From contig NW_006921538.1 of assembly GCF_000340215.1 (NCBI RefSeq), positions 1,798,001 through 1,862,000 on the forward strand: a stretch of 64,000 nt of DNA. Reading direction: 5' to 3'. This stretch comes from Pseudocercospora fijiensis CIRAD86. Lineage: Eukaryota; Ascomycota; Dothideomycetes; Mycosphaerellales; Mycosphaerellaceae. The first letter of the stretch is position 1, and each line of letters opens with the position of its first letter. The translations under genes were made by a program, and so were the position numbers. Positions 1 to 14,169 of this stretch are shown here, in pieces. The notes beneath the pieces were generated by a model. It was not told the DNA's origin, searched no databases, and worked only from the letters and a program-made list of their open reading frames with translations.

Positions 1-240
1 AAAAACAAAAAGAGTAAAGCTATAGCAATATCAATCGAAGGCAAAAAACAAAAGAGCAAAACAATAGACAAGGTAAAAGCAAAGGAGGGTAACAACTAAG
101 AGCATTAATATCCGTAGGAACTAGGAATAGGCAGTAAGGACTAAAGGCAAAGGGCAGCGCTACATTAACAGCGCGGAGAATAGTTAATAGAGGCAAGGAA
201 AGCAACGTAGTAGAGGTAGGAAAGGATATACGATTATTTA
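1..240. other. A-rich non-coding stretch at window edge
   Basis: Purine-rich, A-rich sequence with no readable domain. It lies downstream of the minus-strand pol of Gypsy relic E, so it is probably the 3' untranslated part of that element. It does not resemble the candidate LTR at 7211, so the other LTR should lie left of the window. Confidence 0.35.
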
Positions 241-3200
241 GTCTCGGGGTCGTCTAGCTATAATTCTAGGCGGTCTTTATCGCTAGACTAGTTAGGTTCC
301 TCGGAGTTAGAGTTAGATAGCTAGAAGTCTAGTTTACTATTAGAATCGGAATTAATATCGGAAACGCTCTATATATAGTTAATCCGTATATAACCCTCCC
401 TTTGTTCTTAAGTTATTTCTAATAGCTTACTAAGACGAATCTAGGGATAGGCATAGTTCTTAGGTAGAACAGGATCTAGAATAGCGGTAGGATCCTCCTC
501 CCGATAGGCATCTAAGGACGGTAGAGGGTCTATAGAGGCACGGACTTCCTCCTCGGTCGGCGGAGGGCGGGCAGGTTCTCGTAACTTAACGATCTTCTTT
601 AGATTGGCCCGAGGGTGAGTGTACTTTAAGGTAGCACTATCTAGCTCCTAAAGAAGGTATACGGAACCCGAGTAAAGGACCTCCTTTACTCTATAAGGAC
701 CCTTCTACTTAAAGGCTAGCTTATAGGAGTAACTATACTCTAGTTCGGACTAGTATAGAAGGACTATATCGCTAACCTTTAGAGGCTCCTAGTTAATAGC
801 ATTATAGTCGTCGAAATACTACTTAGCCTCCTTACGAAGGCGACGTTGTCGAGTAAGTCCCTCCTAAGAAGTAGTAGTTATATCCTTAAGAGCCTTAGCG
901 CGTAGGGCAAGGAGATCTACTCTAGTACGAACAGACCCCTAGTCGTAAACGCTATACGTATAGTAGGACAACTTAATCGGAAGAACGGCGTCCCTTCTAA
1001 TTATAAGCTCTACTAGCGTAAGTCTAGTCGTATCGATAATAGTAGTTCGATCCGCCTAGAGAAGGGCTAGAACGCGGATAGAGATAGGAACGGACCTGTC
1101 GCTACTATTAGTTATCTTAGATAGGGCATTAATCAACGACCGATAGCCGCGCTTAACAATAGCATTCGACTAGGGATAGTACGGGGAGATGCGAACGTTC
1201 TTAGCCCCGTACGAAATAAGCAGCGCTTAAACCTTATTAGCTATATTATTCGTAGCGTTGTCTAAGATAACCTCGTAAGGTATTCCCTAGTAGCAAAACA
1301 GATCCTTAAATAGGAAGGTAGCTATATTATAGGCATTAATAGTACCGCAACCTTTATAGAAATAATAGGCCTCCGGCTATCGAGAAAGACCCTCTCGAAT
1401 AATATATAGGCTATTATTGCGGCTAAGATAGACCCTATCGCTATACTACCGCTCCCTAACTAACTAGGTAGTAGGGATACGCAGCTCCCCTAGACGTCGG
1501 TAGCTATTCCTAAAGTTGCACTTAGGACAGCTCTTATAGTAGCGGGAGACGTTAGCCTATACGCCGTCCTACTAGTAGCGTCGACGAAGGACATCGAAGG
1601 TGCCCTCCGCTGCCCGGTAGCCGAGCTTATCGTAAACAGAACGAAGGATTTCTTATCGGGCTACTAGATCGTTAATAACATACTAGAGCGGTATATTAAC
1701 TATAGCCTATCGCTAAAGGATACGATCCTTAATAAGGAACCTCCGAGAATAGCGAATAACACGACGGTATTAACTCTTTAATAGACTAGGAGCTCTCTTC
1801 GTATAGGTAAGGAAATAGGCGATATTATAGGAGTCGTCGGAGTAGACCCTATTAAGGATATTATCCCTGCCTAGTTCGCCCGCCTTAGTATCGTCCTAGT
1901 CCTCGCCGTTAGTAGTAGGGTCTTCGTTAGGTTAGTTACTAGGTTAGTCGTCGGCAGTAGACCTAGTAATTACCGGTATAGCGTTAATATAGAAGGCAGT
2001 AAAGAAGGTGCGGTTAATAACCGCGTCGATATCCTCTTCTTCTATTATCTCGGCAATGTCTTCTTCTATAGTAGGCCTTCTAGAAAGGCTATCCGGTCTA
2101 GTGTGCTTCTTGCTAGGAACATAGAAGACGTCGAAATCAAATAAATAGATCTAGGCAACCTACCGAGCTATCGCAGAGTTAGGCAGGTCGGAGGCTATAC
2201 GGTTAAGTTAATAGACTAGCGTCTAAGCGTCGACTTCTAGGCGAAAGAACACTCTAAAGAGCTAAGGTCGGAACTTCTTAAGAGCCTTATAGACACTAAG
2301 GCACTCTCGCTTGCTAGTATCGTATCGGGCCTCGATAGGTTTCTATAGACTAGACTCGTACCGGATAGGGTAACGTAAGGAGGGCTCCTTACGATTATAC
2401 TATATTAGTATCTCGCCGTAGCCTTCCCCGCTCGAGTTGATAGCAATAATTAGTAGACCTGCGCCTTCTAAGTAGTTAATAGAGGTAAGCGTAGGCGCGC
2501 TAACAAGTGCCTTAGTAACCTTGTCCTTAGCGGCTTAGTAAACGGAGGTCTATTTAAACTCTATATCCTTCTTAAGTAAGGCGTATAGAGGCTTGTATAC
2601 TAACGCAAAGTTTTCGACCTAGATGCAGAAGTAGGAGACTACTCTAAGCTAGATCCGGACATCTTTCTAACAAGTAGGGTCGGGCTAGGACATAATCTTT
2701 AGGACCCGTATATTGTTAGGATAGCGGCCGTTCTTATTAGTTACAAACCCGACAATGTTTATTCGTTTGTATAGGAGCTAAAGCTTCTCCCTATATACCG
2801 TTAGGTTAGCTCGCTCTAGGTCGTAGAGGACACTATCGAGGTTCTAAATATGTTCGAGAAAGAACCTACGGATACTAGGCTCTACTTCTTTATTGTCGTA
2901 CCTAGTTTTAGGGCCCTTAATACCGATGTCGTTAAGGAAAGGCATCGCTATATAGGAGATATAGGCCGCAAGGACTTAGTTTATAATGCGAACGAACTAG
3001 GCTACGGAGTTAGTTGCCCCTTATAGAAGGGTAGTTTGTCTATATAGCCTAAGAGGTATCTCGAAACTAGTAAGGTCGCGGCTATTAGGATAGAGAGGGA
3101 TCTAGTCGTAGCCCGAGAAAACATTAACTAGTAAGGCTATAATACAGTTAGCAAAAGCTTCCGAGAACCTATTAGTCTCCGGAGGGAGGTTAGCATCTCT

Positions 3201-4750
3201 AATCGTAACTATGTTGAACTTTTATATAGCGTTAATTAGACGGTACTTCTTTAGTTCCCTAGGAGCTGTCTTCTTCTAAACTAGGAAGTATAGGTTGCGA
3301 TACGAGGCATAGGAAGGCTCTAAGGTGCTAGCCTTTATACGCTGCCGTATTATGTCCTTAACTATACCTCTTAGGCTTAGGTTTAGCTTAAACCCTAGGT
3401 AAGCCTAAGGCTTATACTCGATCGTTCGGATCCTCTATAGAGGGGCAACCTCCGGGTTAATCCTACCTAGATACGTAAAGTTATATACTAATACGGCTTC
3501 GCGGTTATATAGAAGCTCGTATAGTAAATCCAGTTTAAGATCCGAAAGCTCGATACTAGGTTTAATATTCGCTAGTCTCTCCGGCGTTAGCCTCGATCCC
3601 TTAGGAATAGCGGAGAACTTTTTAGTAATATACCTCTAGTCGTATAGACTATCCCTAGGTGTTAATATCGCTTCGCGGTTAAGGCACTTTTATCGCTAGT
3701 TAGGATTTCCGCTAGGATTAGACCTATCGGTTATATATACGCTGCCTTTTACGGGCTTAATCTTGTTAGCTACCCTCTTATATAGGGTATATATACTAAC
3801 CGCTCGTAATACCCGAGCCCTCTCTCTTTAACGTTAGGCCCGGAGATTAGCGCAATAGAATAGCGCGTAAACTTTATCGGAAGTCTCCTTAAGTCGGTAG
3901 GTATATAGCTAGTAATCCTAATTTATAATTCCGGCGAAAACGTTAGATTCCTAATAACACCCCCGGGGTAGCATTAGCTCGGCGCTCTAATTAGTTAGTT
4001 CGGATTCGGGCTCGGGTAGATCCGCTTCCGGCGGCGATACCTACGATAGCATTATTACCGAGATTCGTATACTAGGTAGTCGTTACACTATTATGCTCGC
4101 TATCGCTTCGAGCATTCGTCTCCTTAGTATAGAGCCTAGAAACTAGCCTTGTCGTACGGAGCGGCGCACCTCTAGATATAACCTATTTAAGCTATATTAA
4201 CTTATAGCGTAGATTGCCGGTCTTATAACCGCGCTATAGCGTTTCCCGAAGAGCGCTTAGAAGTAGCAAGGATATCCTCGTAGGACTTATAGCTAGTGTT
4301 TCCGATATAGCTAGTAAACACGACTTAGTTGCCCTTCTAGTTAGCGATAGTTCCTTCCTAGGAGCTATCGTCGCAGTTGCGCTAGATACCCCGGGTTATG
4401 CGAGACTATAGACGACCTAGAATAATTAGCGTGTTCGGGTTAGCGGCAATCTAGAAGGTAAAGGAAAAGCATATGCCGAAAGCGTCTACTATAATATTAT
4501 AGCAGGCACCTACTAGCGCAACCTCCCTATTTACTCCCTATATACTAAGGGAAATATCTCTATTTATTAGTAGTCGGAGCTGTTTAGCCTAGCGCTTACT
4601 TATAATAAGTAACTCTAAACTATTATTAAGCATTGCTAGCAACTGCTAGCTGTAGCTTCTAATAGTAACTCAAATATAGATAGCGGGAACGACGGTAAAG
4701 GAACGGGTAACTACGGAAAGGTCTATATTATTAGGGATAGAGTAAAGTTC
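240..4750 (-). pseudogene. Ty3/Gypsy pol relic, element E
   Basis: Decayed polyprotein of a Gypsy retrotransposon, read right to left. About 4300-4700 looks like a retroviral-type protease region, including an IILGR-like strand. About 2700-3500 is reverse transcriptase: I read RLINA..KFN, VTIRDANLPP, then PFLNDIGIKGPKTRYDN. RNase H should lie about 2200-2700. The integrase zinc-binding part reads SCPKCNFRN near 1500-1570. Its C-terminal SH3-like part reads KLAFK*KGPYRVKEVLYSG near 590-770. Stops are nearly all TAG or TAA at former CAG, CAA or TGG codons, as RIP produces. It cannot be functional. I assign the superfamily with confidence but recognise no named family. Confidence 0.85.
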
Positions 4751-4899
4751 CTTAGGTCGAGGAGGTCCTACTCGACCGATTTATTAGCTAGTAAATCGGA
4801 CAGCCTTAATAGAAACTAAAACCGAAGCAGGGTCGGCATTATTATTATCCCCTCGGCCTATCTCCTTAATCCCCTCTTCGTTAGTATTATCGATAGTCT

Positions 4900-7080
4900 C
4901 CTAGCTCTCGTAGGTTACTAATTCGCCTTCTACTAACTCCTAGGCCCCTAAAAATTTAGGAAGGAACTATAGGGAAGAGACGTCGATATAGTCCTCTCGC
5001 CCCTGTTTACGTTAGAGGGCTGCAAGGTCTTTTATAAAGGTAGCATCGTTAGGAATCCGGCTCTAGAATAGGTTAGTAGGCAAACTGTATACTAGAAGCT
5101 CCCCTATAGACACGTTAGACTTAAGGTCTAGGAACTATAAAGCTTAGAAGAGAGCATTTGCTTTTGTGTCGTAAGAGTTAGTAGGCCCGGTACTATACTT
5201 CTTTATATACCTATTAAAGCGAAAGCTCTTTAGGTCGGCTGACTTTCGTTTATAGGCCGGCGGGTTAGCTAGGCCTAGGGTACTACTAAGGTCGGTAGTA
5301 GTATCCTCTATCTCGATATCCGGAGTCTCTAGGACCTCCGAAGAGGCTATACTAGCTCGGGTTGCACGGTCTTTAGCTGTCTAGAGTGTTTTAGTCTTAG
5401 CGACTAATTCTCGCTATTTCTTAGCCTTGTTAGCTGCCTACTTCTTAAGTATCCTAGTAGGGGCTACCGTACTAAGGCGGGTAGGGTTCTGCGGGCTCTT
5501 GCCCTTACCCTAGGACGACTAGGTTTAGGACGACTAAGTTTAGGACCTTATAGTAGCGTAGATATCTATACTATTCTTAGTAACCGCGTAAACATTAGTA
5601 ACTGCGTCCGGGTCCTAAGACATAAAGTTGACTTTAATAGGCTTAGTAGTACTATTACTACTCCGCTCCTTAACCTATTTTGCCCTAACCTTCTAAGTTT
5701 CTCGTTTAGCAATAGCGGCGAGGGTACTGTTCCTAGTGTTCTTAAACTCGATCTTGCTGCTATACTTCTTCTCTAGAAGACTCCTAAGTTAAGGCAGCTT
5801 CGGAGCTCTACGATCCTACTCGAAGTTAATCTTATCGCCGGTGTCGGTATAATAGAACCGACTATTTACTTACATAACGAGCTTCCTCTTAAGAAGCTCC
5901 TTCTAGATAGGGTAGTCTAATTAAACATGTTTAAAACCGCCGTATATCTAGCACTTGCTATCTAAGTTAGAATAGATCTTTCGTATAGCGTAGACGTTAA
6001 CTAAAGGGGCCTTAGGGTAGTTAGGATCGGAGACCTAGTAGACTAGTAGCATATCCTTTAGTGTACTAGCATTAAGGACCTCCCTAACTCGCTATAGTGC
6101 TTTCGTATTAAGGTTGAGCTAGGCTAGGGATTTAGCTAAGTCCGCAACGTCCTAAGAATGCTTAGTAACGGTAGGAGTTATAGTACTAGGACTACTTTGC
6201 GATTTAGGAAGAAACTTAGGCCCTCTAGTTCCCGAGGCATCGTTCCTTACCTAGGCTAGGTTATTCCGGTCCTCGCCGTAAATAAACTTCTTTGCATCGG
6301 CGGAGCTATTAATGTCGTCCTTAATAGCCTCTAGGACCTCTTTGTACTTCCTAAAGGTCTTAGGATTGGCTTCGCTAAGCTTATAGCGACGGAAGATACG
6401 CTTAGCCGTAGACTACGGCAACCCTTTAAGGAGTAGCCTCGTTCTCTAAGAATTCTCGAGGTCCTGCTAGTCGATACTATCCGCTAACTTAATAAACTCG
6501 CGGACGTACTCCTTTAGGTCGTTATCTTCGGTACGCCTCTCTATATAGAGGTTCTTAAGCTACGTATAACTGCCTTTAATGCGACGGCTATCGCGATCCC
6601 GATACTCCCTTATAAAGGCCTGCTTAAAGACCTCCTAGTTAGTATTAGACTTGTCGTCCTTTTCTAGGTAGCTAACTAGGGTTCTAAGGGTTCGGTAAAG
6701 CTTAGTAATAGTAGTCCTCGTAAGAGACCGGACTTTGTACTAGTCCGACTCCTCTTCGAGTCCGTACTCGGCTAAGTTGTCCTTAAAGCGTTCTACGTAC
6801 GCCGTAGCGTTCTACCCTTCGAACAAAGGGTTCCTACTGCTTCCTAGCTCTAGCGGGCGACGCCTGTTCTAACGGAGAAGGTTAGTTTGCCCTTAAATTA
6901 TCTTTATAACGACATTATAGAGAGCCTCGGGCGTAGAAGGCTCGATAGCCCCTAGGTCGATAGCGCTTATAACAACTAGTCGTCGCCTGATTTCTTCGTT
7001 AATAGGGTCCGGCGGGTTATTAGATTCCGAAGATTCCGCTAATTCGTAATGCTTGTTTTCGCTAGAGCTAGAGCTTATTC
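4900..7080 (-). pseudogene. gag relic of Gypsy element E
   Basis: Decayed capsid/nucleocapsid gene upstream of the pol relic. The N-terminal part near 6700-7080 is acidic and then reads PLFEG*NATAYVERFKDNLA, a typical fungal Gypsy gag segment. A zinc knuckle lies at 5912-5953 with exact C-x2-C-x4-H-x4-C spacing. Its second and last Cys read as Tyr and the first intervening residue is a stop, both explained by TpG to TpA changes. The start codon is not clear. The knuckle would bind retroelement RNA in the living element. Confidence 0.8.
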
Positions 7081-7210
7081 GATTATCGTAAAGTAGTTAA
7101 AATAAAACTTAAATGCTATAGGAAAGTGTTTTTTTTAGTATATATTATAGGTTTGGTTTGTTTCGATATTGCTATGCGAGAGAATAGTGTGCTAGGCTGT
7201 TTTCTTCTAG

Positions 7211-8150
7211 TGTTACCCCCGGGGTAGCATTAGAGTTTAGCCTCCTAGGGGTCGCCTAGACACCCCTAGGAGCTTCAATTTAGTAATTTTAGACAAAAGC
7301 CGCTCGGAGGAAGGAACTGCAATCTCTATTCACACCTAGATCCTAGAAACTAGCCACTTTACTAACTATCGTTATCTCCTTTAGCTAGGCGGGGGGGCGG
7401 GGACCTTCTTTTTCTAGTAGAAGGCTAAGCACTATCCGAACGAGGTAGCGAATCCCGAAATAGTCTATCCGGTTAATAGGGGAACCGTCTAGGCATCCGA
7501 CCTGTAATCCAGAAATTGCTATCGTACAGATAGTCTTAGCAAACTAAGCAAGGCCGATAGGTAATTAGTCTATCTCCTCCTTAGGCGGGGCTTATCTCAA
7601 GCAAGCGGTACTAAATAGGTCTTCGACTCGGAGCCGAGTCCTTAGAAGCTAGCTATAGTTATAGACTAGGCCCTAAGCTATAACAGTCCTAAGGGTTTGT
7701 AGCTTTTCGGGGTTAAAGCGATACCCTCGTTAAGAGGTTTCTCTACTTGTCGTAACGGCCCCTTAAGATACTTCGGTATCGTCCGTATCGTAGGCTCTTA
7801 TCGTGCCCTCGCTTCGGTTATAGCTATTCGTGCCTAGAGACTACCTTTAACATACCCGAACCTATTAGATATAAAGAGATAGCCCTACCTTCGGCTCTAA
7901 TAAAGGACGGAAACTAATACTACTACTACTACTTATAGCAATAGTATAGGCTACCGAGGGTAATATAACCTATAGCAATATAAGCAGCTATGTTTAGCAA
8001 GATAGGATAACGAGACTATCGCTTAGGCTAATAACTAGAGCCCTGCAATATAGGCATTATAGAAGTGTGATATAAACAATGTACTATACGAGGTTAATAA
8101 TCTGTCTACTCTGTAGAAGGAGGCCTCTTATATAGGCTTAAAACTAGCCT
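7211..8150 (-). repeat. Probable 5' LTR region of element E, right limit uncertain
   Basis: Begins TGTTACCCCCGGGG immediately upstream of the gag leader, which fits an LTR terminus of the minus-strand element E. An inverted repeat (CCTAGGGGTC/GACACCCCTAGG) lies near 7250-7271, and a G-run (seven G) near 7390. No coding signal was seen up to about 8100. No matching second LTR is in the window, so the assignment rests on position and the TG start. The right edge, where family A homology begins, could be anywhere between about 7900 and 8170. Confidence 0.45.
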
Positions 8151-10605
8151 ATAGGTGTACGGCCGGTTACTAGCTAATACTAAGTATAACTATATCGCCT
8201 TATTTAAAGGTTATTAGTATATAGCGCTTATCGTAGTAGGTCTTTTAGTACTCTTAAGCCTTTATTAGCTTCTTAGCTATCTTAGTATAGATTTCTCGTA
8301 TCTTCTAGATACGTTCTATTGCCGCTAGTATCTCTAGTACTTAACGCGCTTCCCTTTTCTTACGCTCGGCCTCGAGCGGTAGGGGGTCTTATAGTATAGC
8401 AGCGTTCTAGCCTATTATAGCTATATATAGTAACACCTTAGTTAATAAGTAGACACTATTATTATATACGAATTCGGCTAGTTATAGGAGGTTAACCTAG
8501 TCGTTAGGGTTCTCGTTAATATAGCTACGTAAGTACTGCTATAGGGTAGCATTTTGCCTCTCGGTTTAGCTATCTGTTTATAGATAGAATACTATAGACA
8601 GGCGATGCTTAAGTCTTAGTTGCAGGTATATCTTACTCTAATAATAAGATATAAATGTCGAGCCCCGGTTAGAGACTATCCCTTTAGGGGTTCCCTAATA
8701 GGTATAGAAGATATTATTCTATAGCGCTTCTGCTATATTAATAGCAGTCTAATCTTTCCGCGCTAGGATGTATCGAGCGCCCTTAGTAAACCGGTCTATA
8801 ACGACTAGGATAGCGTTAAAGATGTCTTTGCTTCCTCTTCGCTTAGTAGGGGGAAGACCTATAATAAAGTCTATTATAAGCTCTATAAATAGCTTATAAG
8901 GGATAGGTAATAAGGACAACTCGCTAAAAGGCTAATGCTTTAGTGCCTTAATACGTTAATATACGGCATACGTGTCTACGTAGTCCTTTATATCCCGCTT
9001 ACTGTTTAGCTAGTAGTATATACGCGATAGTAGCTCGTGCGACCTCTCTATACTATAGTAACTAGCAAGCTTACTATTATAGTGTCGCTTAAGAAGCTCT
9101 TGTCTAATCGATTGTTTAGCGGGGACATAGTATCTGCCCTTAAACTTTAAGTAACCCTTGTCGTCGATCGACTAATTATTATTACTCTTACTAGATCGAG
9201 TCTTTCGCCTACTTATAAGCTTATCGATTCGTTTAGTAGCAAAGGCGTCCCTCTACTAAGTACGTAATAGCTCATCTATAAACAATTAACTATCCCTATT
9301 TGCAAGGTTATTTAATAGCACCCTCGCTATCGAACGAGGTACGTATTACATATATCTAATAGCACTAGTAGCTAGATTAACTATAGCAGTGCTTTAATCG
9401 CTATTACTATATATAGCGATATCGACTAGGGAGTTATTACAACTTCTCCTATCTGTGTCCTTAATACGCACTACTAATACAGTAAGAGTATTAATATACT
9501 TTAAGCCGTCGCAGAGTCTAGTAAGCCGCTTATCCTACGCTTGCTTATTAATAACACGGGCTATAGCAATCTTATACTGCAGGGTTAGAAACAAAGAATT
9601 AATGTATTAGGTCTCGCTATTATAATTAGGTCGCCTCGATAGGCTATTAGTAGAGTTACTTACGCCTAGCCGATATAATATATCAAAATCGAACCTAGCG
9701 AGGTAGACGGCCTATCTAGCCTATCGACCTATAACCCTAGTAACCTTCGTAATTCTACGGAGGTTGTTATAGTCTATATAGACCTAAATAGGGTGCTAAG
9801 CACTATCGAGATAATAGCGCTAGTACTTAAAGGCTTCTACGATTACTAAGAGCTCTTACTTATAGGTCTCGTACCGACGTTCTATATCGATTATCTTCCG
9901 TAAAAAGAAGGCAATTAGGTACTAGTAATTGTTATTAGCCTATTATAACATAATAGCTAATATAGCGAACTATAAAGCGGTAGTCTTAATACGGATCTGC
10001 TTGCTTAGTACGAAATAGTACAATAAGGGGACTTTAGTAAAGCGCTGCTTTAAACCGTTAAAAGCGGCTTATGCTTTATTAGTCTATTTAAACTCTCTAG
10101 ACGGGTTAGCCTTAGTTTTAGTAAGCTTAGTTAGGGGCATTATATGCCGTAAATAGCCTTTAATAAAGCGACGATAGAAATTAGCGAAGCCGAAGAATAA
10201 CTAAAGCTCCTTAATACTAGTAGGTATTAGCTACTTAGTAATAGTCTTAATCCGATTAGGATTAGCCTTAATACCCTTAGTTAATACGAGGAAGCTAAGG
10301 AAGGCTACCTCCTTAGTAGCGAAGGTGTATTTAGAAGGCTTGCAATATAAGCTATAGGCCTATAGGCAGTCGAGTACCTTGCGTACGGCGGCCTAATATT
10401 CCGCAATATTAGGTAAGTGTATATAGACTAGGATATCGTCTAGGTAAACTATACAGAGGTAGTCTAATAGGCCTAATAGGGCCCGATTAATATAGGACTA
10501 GAATGTAGTAGGGGCATTAGCTAGCCTAAATAGTATAACTAAGTACTCGAAATAGCTATAGCGAGTACGGAAGGCTGTTTTCTATTTATCGCCCTTACGA
10601 ATACA
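8150..10605 (-). mobile_element. Chromovirus family A copy 1, left (3') half
   Basis: Homologous along its length to 35860-38330 (family A copy 2), in the same minus orientation. It contains decayed integrase (about 8590-8900), RNase H and the downstream part of reverse transcriptase. At 10605 the RT is cut by LTR element 1 and resumes at 57245. The duplicated target ATACA is at 10601-10605 and 57240-57244. Left of about 8150 the copy loses similarity to copy 2. Heavily RIP-mutated. Confidence 0.85.
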
Positions 10606-10793
10606 TATTACGATATAACACTATTATATATACGATAGTAGGCAGCGGTTACTATTAACCGCTACGGTCGCTATTGCTACTAATAGTAGGACTATTATAT
10701 AGATAGCTTGCCTCGCGGTACCTTAGAGAATATATTAACTTTTGTACTATATAACCGTTACGATACCTTCGTACTATAACCGTATACCTAGCA
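10606..10793 (+). repeat. 5' LTR of retrotransposon 1
   Basis: 188 bp, nearly identical to 57052-57239. It starts TATTACGATATAAC (TGTTACG in the other copy) and ends CCTAGCA. The target duplication ATACA precedes it at 10601-10605. Confidence 0.95.
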
Positions 10794-10859
10794 ACTTAGT
10801 AGCTTCGCTTAACACTTAGTTAGCTTCTATACTAACTATTAGTCCTCTACCCGAATCGA

Positions 10860-13800
10860 CCCTAGTCGTTACGGCTGCGACAAGAATCGACGCGATTAGC
10901 TATAGGTCCTACCGATCTTCCGCCGATTACTACGATTTAACTCCTATCCGTTACGATAGTACCTATTCGATTTACTACCCTTCCGTACTATACCCTACCG
11001 ACGCGCGAGCGCCTTATCGGCAATCCTATTAGTATACCGAGGAGATAGTAGTAGTAGTTTCTACCTTTAGTAGCAATTACCTCCTATACCTAGGCCTAGA
11101 GGCAGCCGCTTTCCCTAGGAGGACCTGCCTCGATAAGCTACGCTCCTCCGCCTTTAGTCGGTTCTCTATTATAGTCCTTTATCTAGAGACTATCTTACTT
11201 TTACCCTCTTACTAATAGTTTACCCGCTTACTATAGCTCCTTCGGACTCGCTTCTAACTTAGGTAGAAGCCTCGAAATTAGCTAAGCTAGCGGTTTAACC
11301 GCTACCCTAATACTATAATCTCGGATTGCTAGATATAGAGCCCTATATCCTACGTATCTATTCCTATATTTAGAACTACGTCGATTATAGCGAGAACTTC
11401 GCGACCTAGCTTAGAGTAAAGTACGGCCGAATCGACTTGCTTGCTTTATACGTTCTATACTATTACCCGCTCGTAGGAAATCCGCCGCCTCGGTAGGCTA
11501 AAATCGAGGAACTCTACCTAAATACCCTTAGCGGTTACAACTTCTTAGGATAGTAGGTAGTAGATAAAGGAATCCTAACTAAATCGGTTAAGGAGCTTAA
11601 AGCCGCGCTCCTAACGGTACGCGATTTACGCTATTACTATTAATTCTATCCGGAAATCTATCTACTACCTATAGTAGAGTAGCGTCTACCGGCCCGACCG
11701 GCTTAAGTTCTAGCGTAGCCTATAGTTTCGCCTATTACTACGGTAGAAACAACCGTACCGCCGGAATAGCGTCCTAGTTCGCCTAATAGCTCGCTCGAAT
11801 CGGTTTTCTTATAGAGGCTACTTAAGCTACGATACCTAGTAGACGAGAATCCTTAGAACCTAAAAGAGCCTCTACCTAAGACTTCGCCTAAGGAACCGTT
11901 AACCGGGCTTTCCGATCTATCGACGTCGCCGTTCTAGGATATCGGACGCGGCTAATTGCCTCTAATAAACGACGGCCTCGCCGACCTATAGGCTAACGAG
12001 CTACGTAGTCGTTTCTAATACCGTACCCTAGTAGATACCTCGTAGATAACTAAGGAGATCGATAGAGCGAATATTGCCGTATAATAAGACCGTTAGCGTC
12101 GTAATTATCTTCGCGAGTTAGCTAGATAGAGAGGAGTCTATCTTAACGAAGTCGTATTAGACTTTCTAATAGAATAGGCGATTTTACCGCTATCGGCTAC
12201 GCGTAAGCTAAGTCCGCCCTAGCCGAACCTACTATAGCCGAACCCGGGCTAATATAATTACTAGTAGAGGGCAGACGTATATATAAATGCCTATAGGCAT
12301 AGCCGCTTACGTCGGGGCGGCTTTACGCTAGGCGATCCGCCTAGTAATATACCTAGCAACCCTCCTAGTAACCCTACTAGTAAACCTCCTAGTAATTCGT
12401 CGGTCTATCTACTACTACTACTAGCTAGTAACTTCGATTCGGGCGATCCCTCTCGTAAGCCGGCGTAGGATTAGCCTTTACCCTTTCCGCTATTAGACCT
12501 ATAAGGTCTACTACGGGAAGGCAAGAAGCAACGCTAGAAACACCGTCGGTATTAGGGTAATTTAAGTAAGGATAGATCCTCGTTAGATAGCGAGGATTCG
12601 GACGATTCCGACTAATCTTCGTTAGACGACGATAGCTCCTCTAATAATAGCTATTATAGACGCACTCGACGTCGTAGATACCGTTAGTATTATTAGGACT
12701 ACGACGCGGAAACGCCGGATTCTAAAGCGAGCTATATTTATAGCTACTACGCCCGCCCTTAGCGGCCGCGGTTTAATCTAGCCTATCTTAGCTTCTTCGA
12801 TCCTCTACTTAGTATCGCGGATTATAGCAAGGGGGACTATACCTTAGTCGGAAATAAGATAATATACCGTTTAGTATATGCTTTTATTAAAGCGGCTAAG
12901 GATTATATCTATATTATAGGACGAGAGACGGTTCGCCTTAACCTCTCCTTATACTTCCGAAGAGTCGCGCTTAGTTAGTATTATAGTTACCTCTCGAGTA
13001 GGAACCGAGCTAAACTACGCGGTAGGTACGGTTTAAAGCGCTAGGAGCGTTGTCTTAGTAAGAAATAGAAGGTTCTACCGATAAAGGCGATAGATCTCCT
13101 TAATAAGTAGTACTACGACCGGTAGGATATCGTAGCTAGGCGCTCGGTAACGGATTTTATCGTTAAAACGGTACGCCTTACTAAGGATACCGGTATAAGG
13201 AAGTCTAATCGGCTCCTTAAGGCTTACCGTCGGATAGATCTACGACTTTAGCTTAATATCGACGAACCGAATTGCTATACGAAGGTCGATAGATAAGTTA
13301 CTTCTTACGAGAAGTAGGCGTTAATTTAGGAGTATATACTCTCGTTTTCGTCGAATCTCTGCTAGGATATTACGACTAGAGATAATAGCCGTACCGGTAA
13401 GGTTACCTAGTAGGGCCGGTCTAAAGGGAATACCTCCTATACCCTAGTAAGTTATACTCCGGTAAGAGCGCTCCTAGATAGCCGGAACCGCGACCTCGAC
13501 CGACCTACCCTACCTCGCCCTACTAATACCTACTAGCAGAATCGTCTACCGCTAGTACGAAATAGCGAAGGACCGTCGAAGGATAGTAGCCCTACCTTCC
13601 TCCCGAAAGATCTAAAGCGAGTTAATTCGCGCCTATTTAATCGATAGGATAGAAAGCGTAACGATCGAGCTCGTAAGTAGGCTAACTTTACTAATAGTAG
13701 TAAGAAAGTAGAAGATACCGTAAATAATACTAACTAAGCCGATAACGGCTATCGGGAGGATAGTTAGGAGGATAATAGGAGAATCGAAGTAGATAATTAG

Positions 13801-14000
13801 GGCTATTTCGGTAACGCCGGAGAAGACGCCGACTACTTTACCGACCTATACGACTCCGATCCGGGCTTAGAAGCCTACTTTGCGGGCGTAGGCGACCGCT
13901 TACTATTAGCGTTAAACTCGGTGCTATAGGCTAAAGCATTCCTACTAGCGGCGATCTAACTATTTGCCTCTACGAAGTACGTTTATAAGATCTATAAATA
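10860..14000 (+). pseudogene. gag relic of retrotransposon 1
   Basis: A long stretch reads as protein on the plus strand interrupted only by RIP-type TAG/TAA. Examples are LDIEPYILRIYSYI near 11330 and a capsid-like segment near 12760-13340 (SLYFRRVALS*YYSYLSSRN). The middle part is rich in Ser, Asp and Pro codons. At about 3 kb it is long for a fungal Gypsy gag. I did not find a convincing zinc knuckle, so the element may lack one or it may have decayed. Gag would form the particle that packages element RNA. Confidence 0.7.
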
Positions 14001-14169
14001 GCGATTTAAGTTAGGCAACCTTCTATACTAGTATATTTGTAGGGAGTATATAGGGGCGACGATACCTTCTACTATTATCGAACGCGTATCGGCAAACCCG
14101 GAAGTAATTTAGTCGAAGGCGCCTCCGTTAGCCTAGTAGGGTTACGTATTCCGGAATTAGTAGTATATA

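Noticed and set aside
20..205. 61-codon minus-strand frame with hydrophobic residues
   Set aside because: It lies in A-rich sequence at the window edge, with no domain and no continuity with element E pol.
7380..7400. G-rich run as telomere or quadruplex
   Set aside because: A single run of seven G with no telomeric repeat around it.
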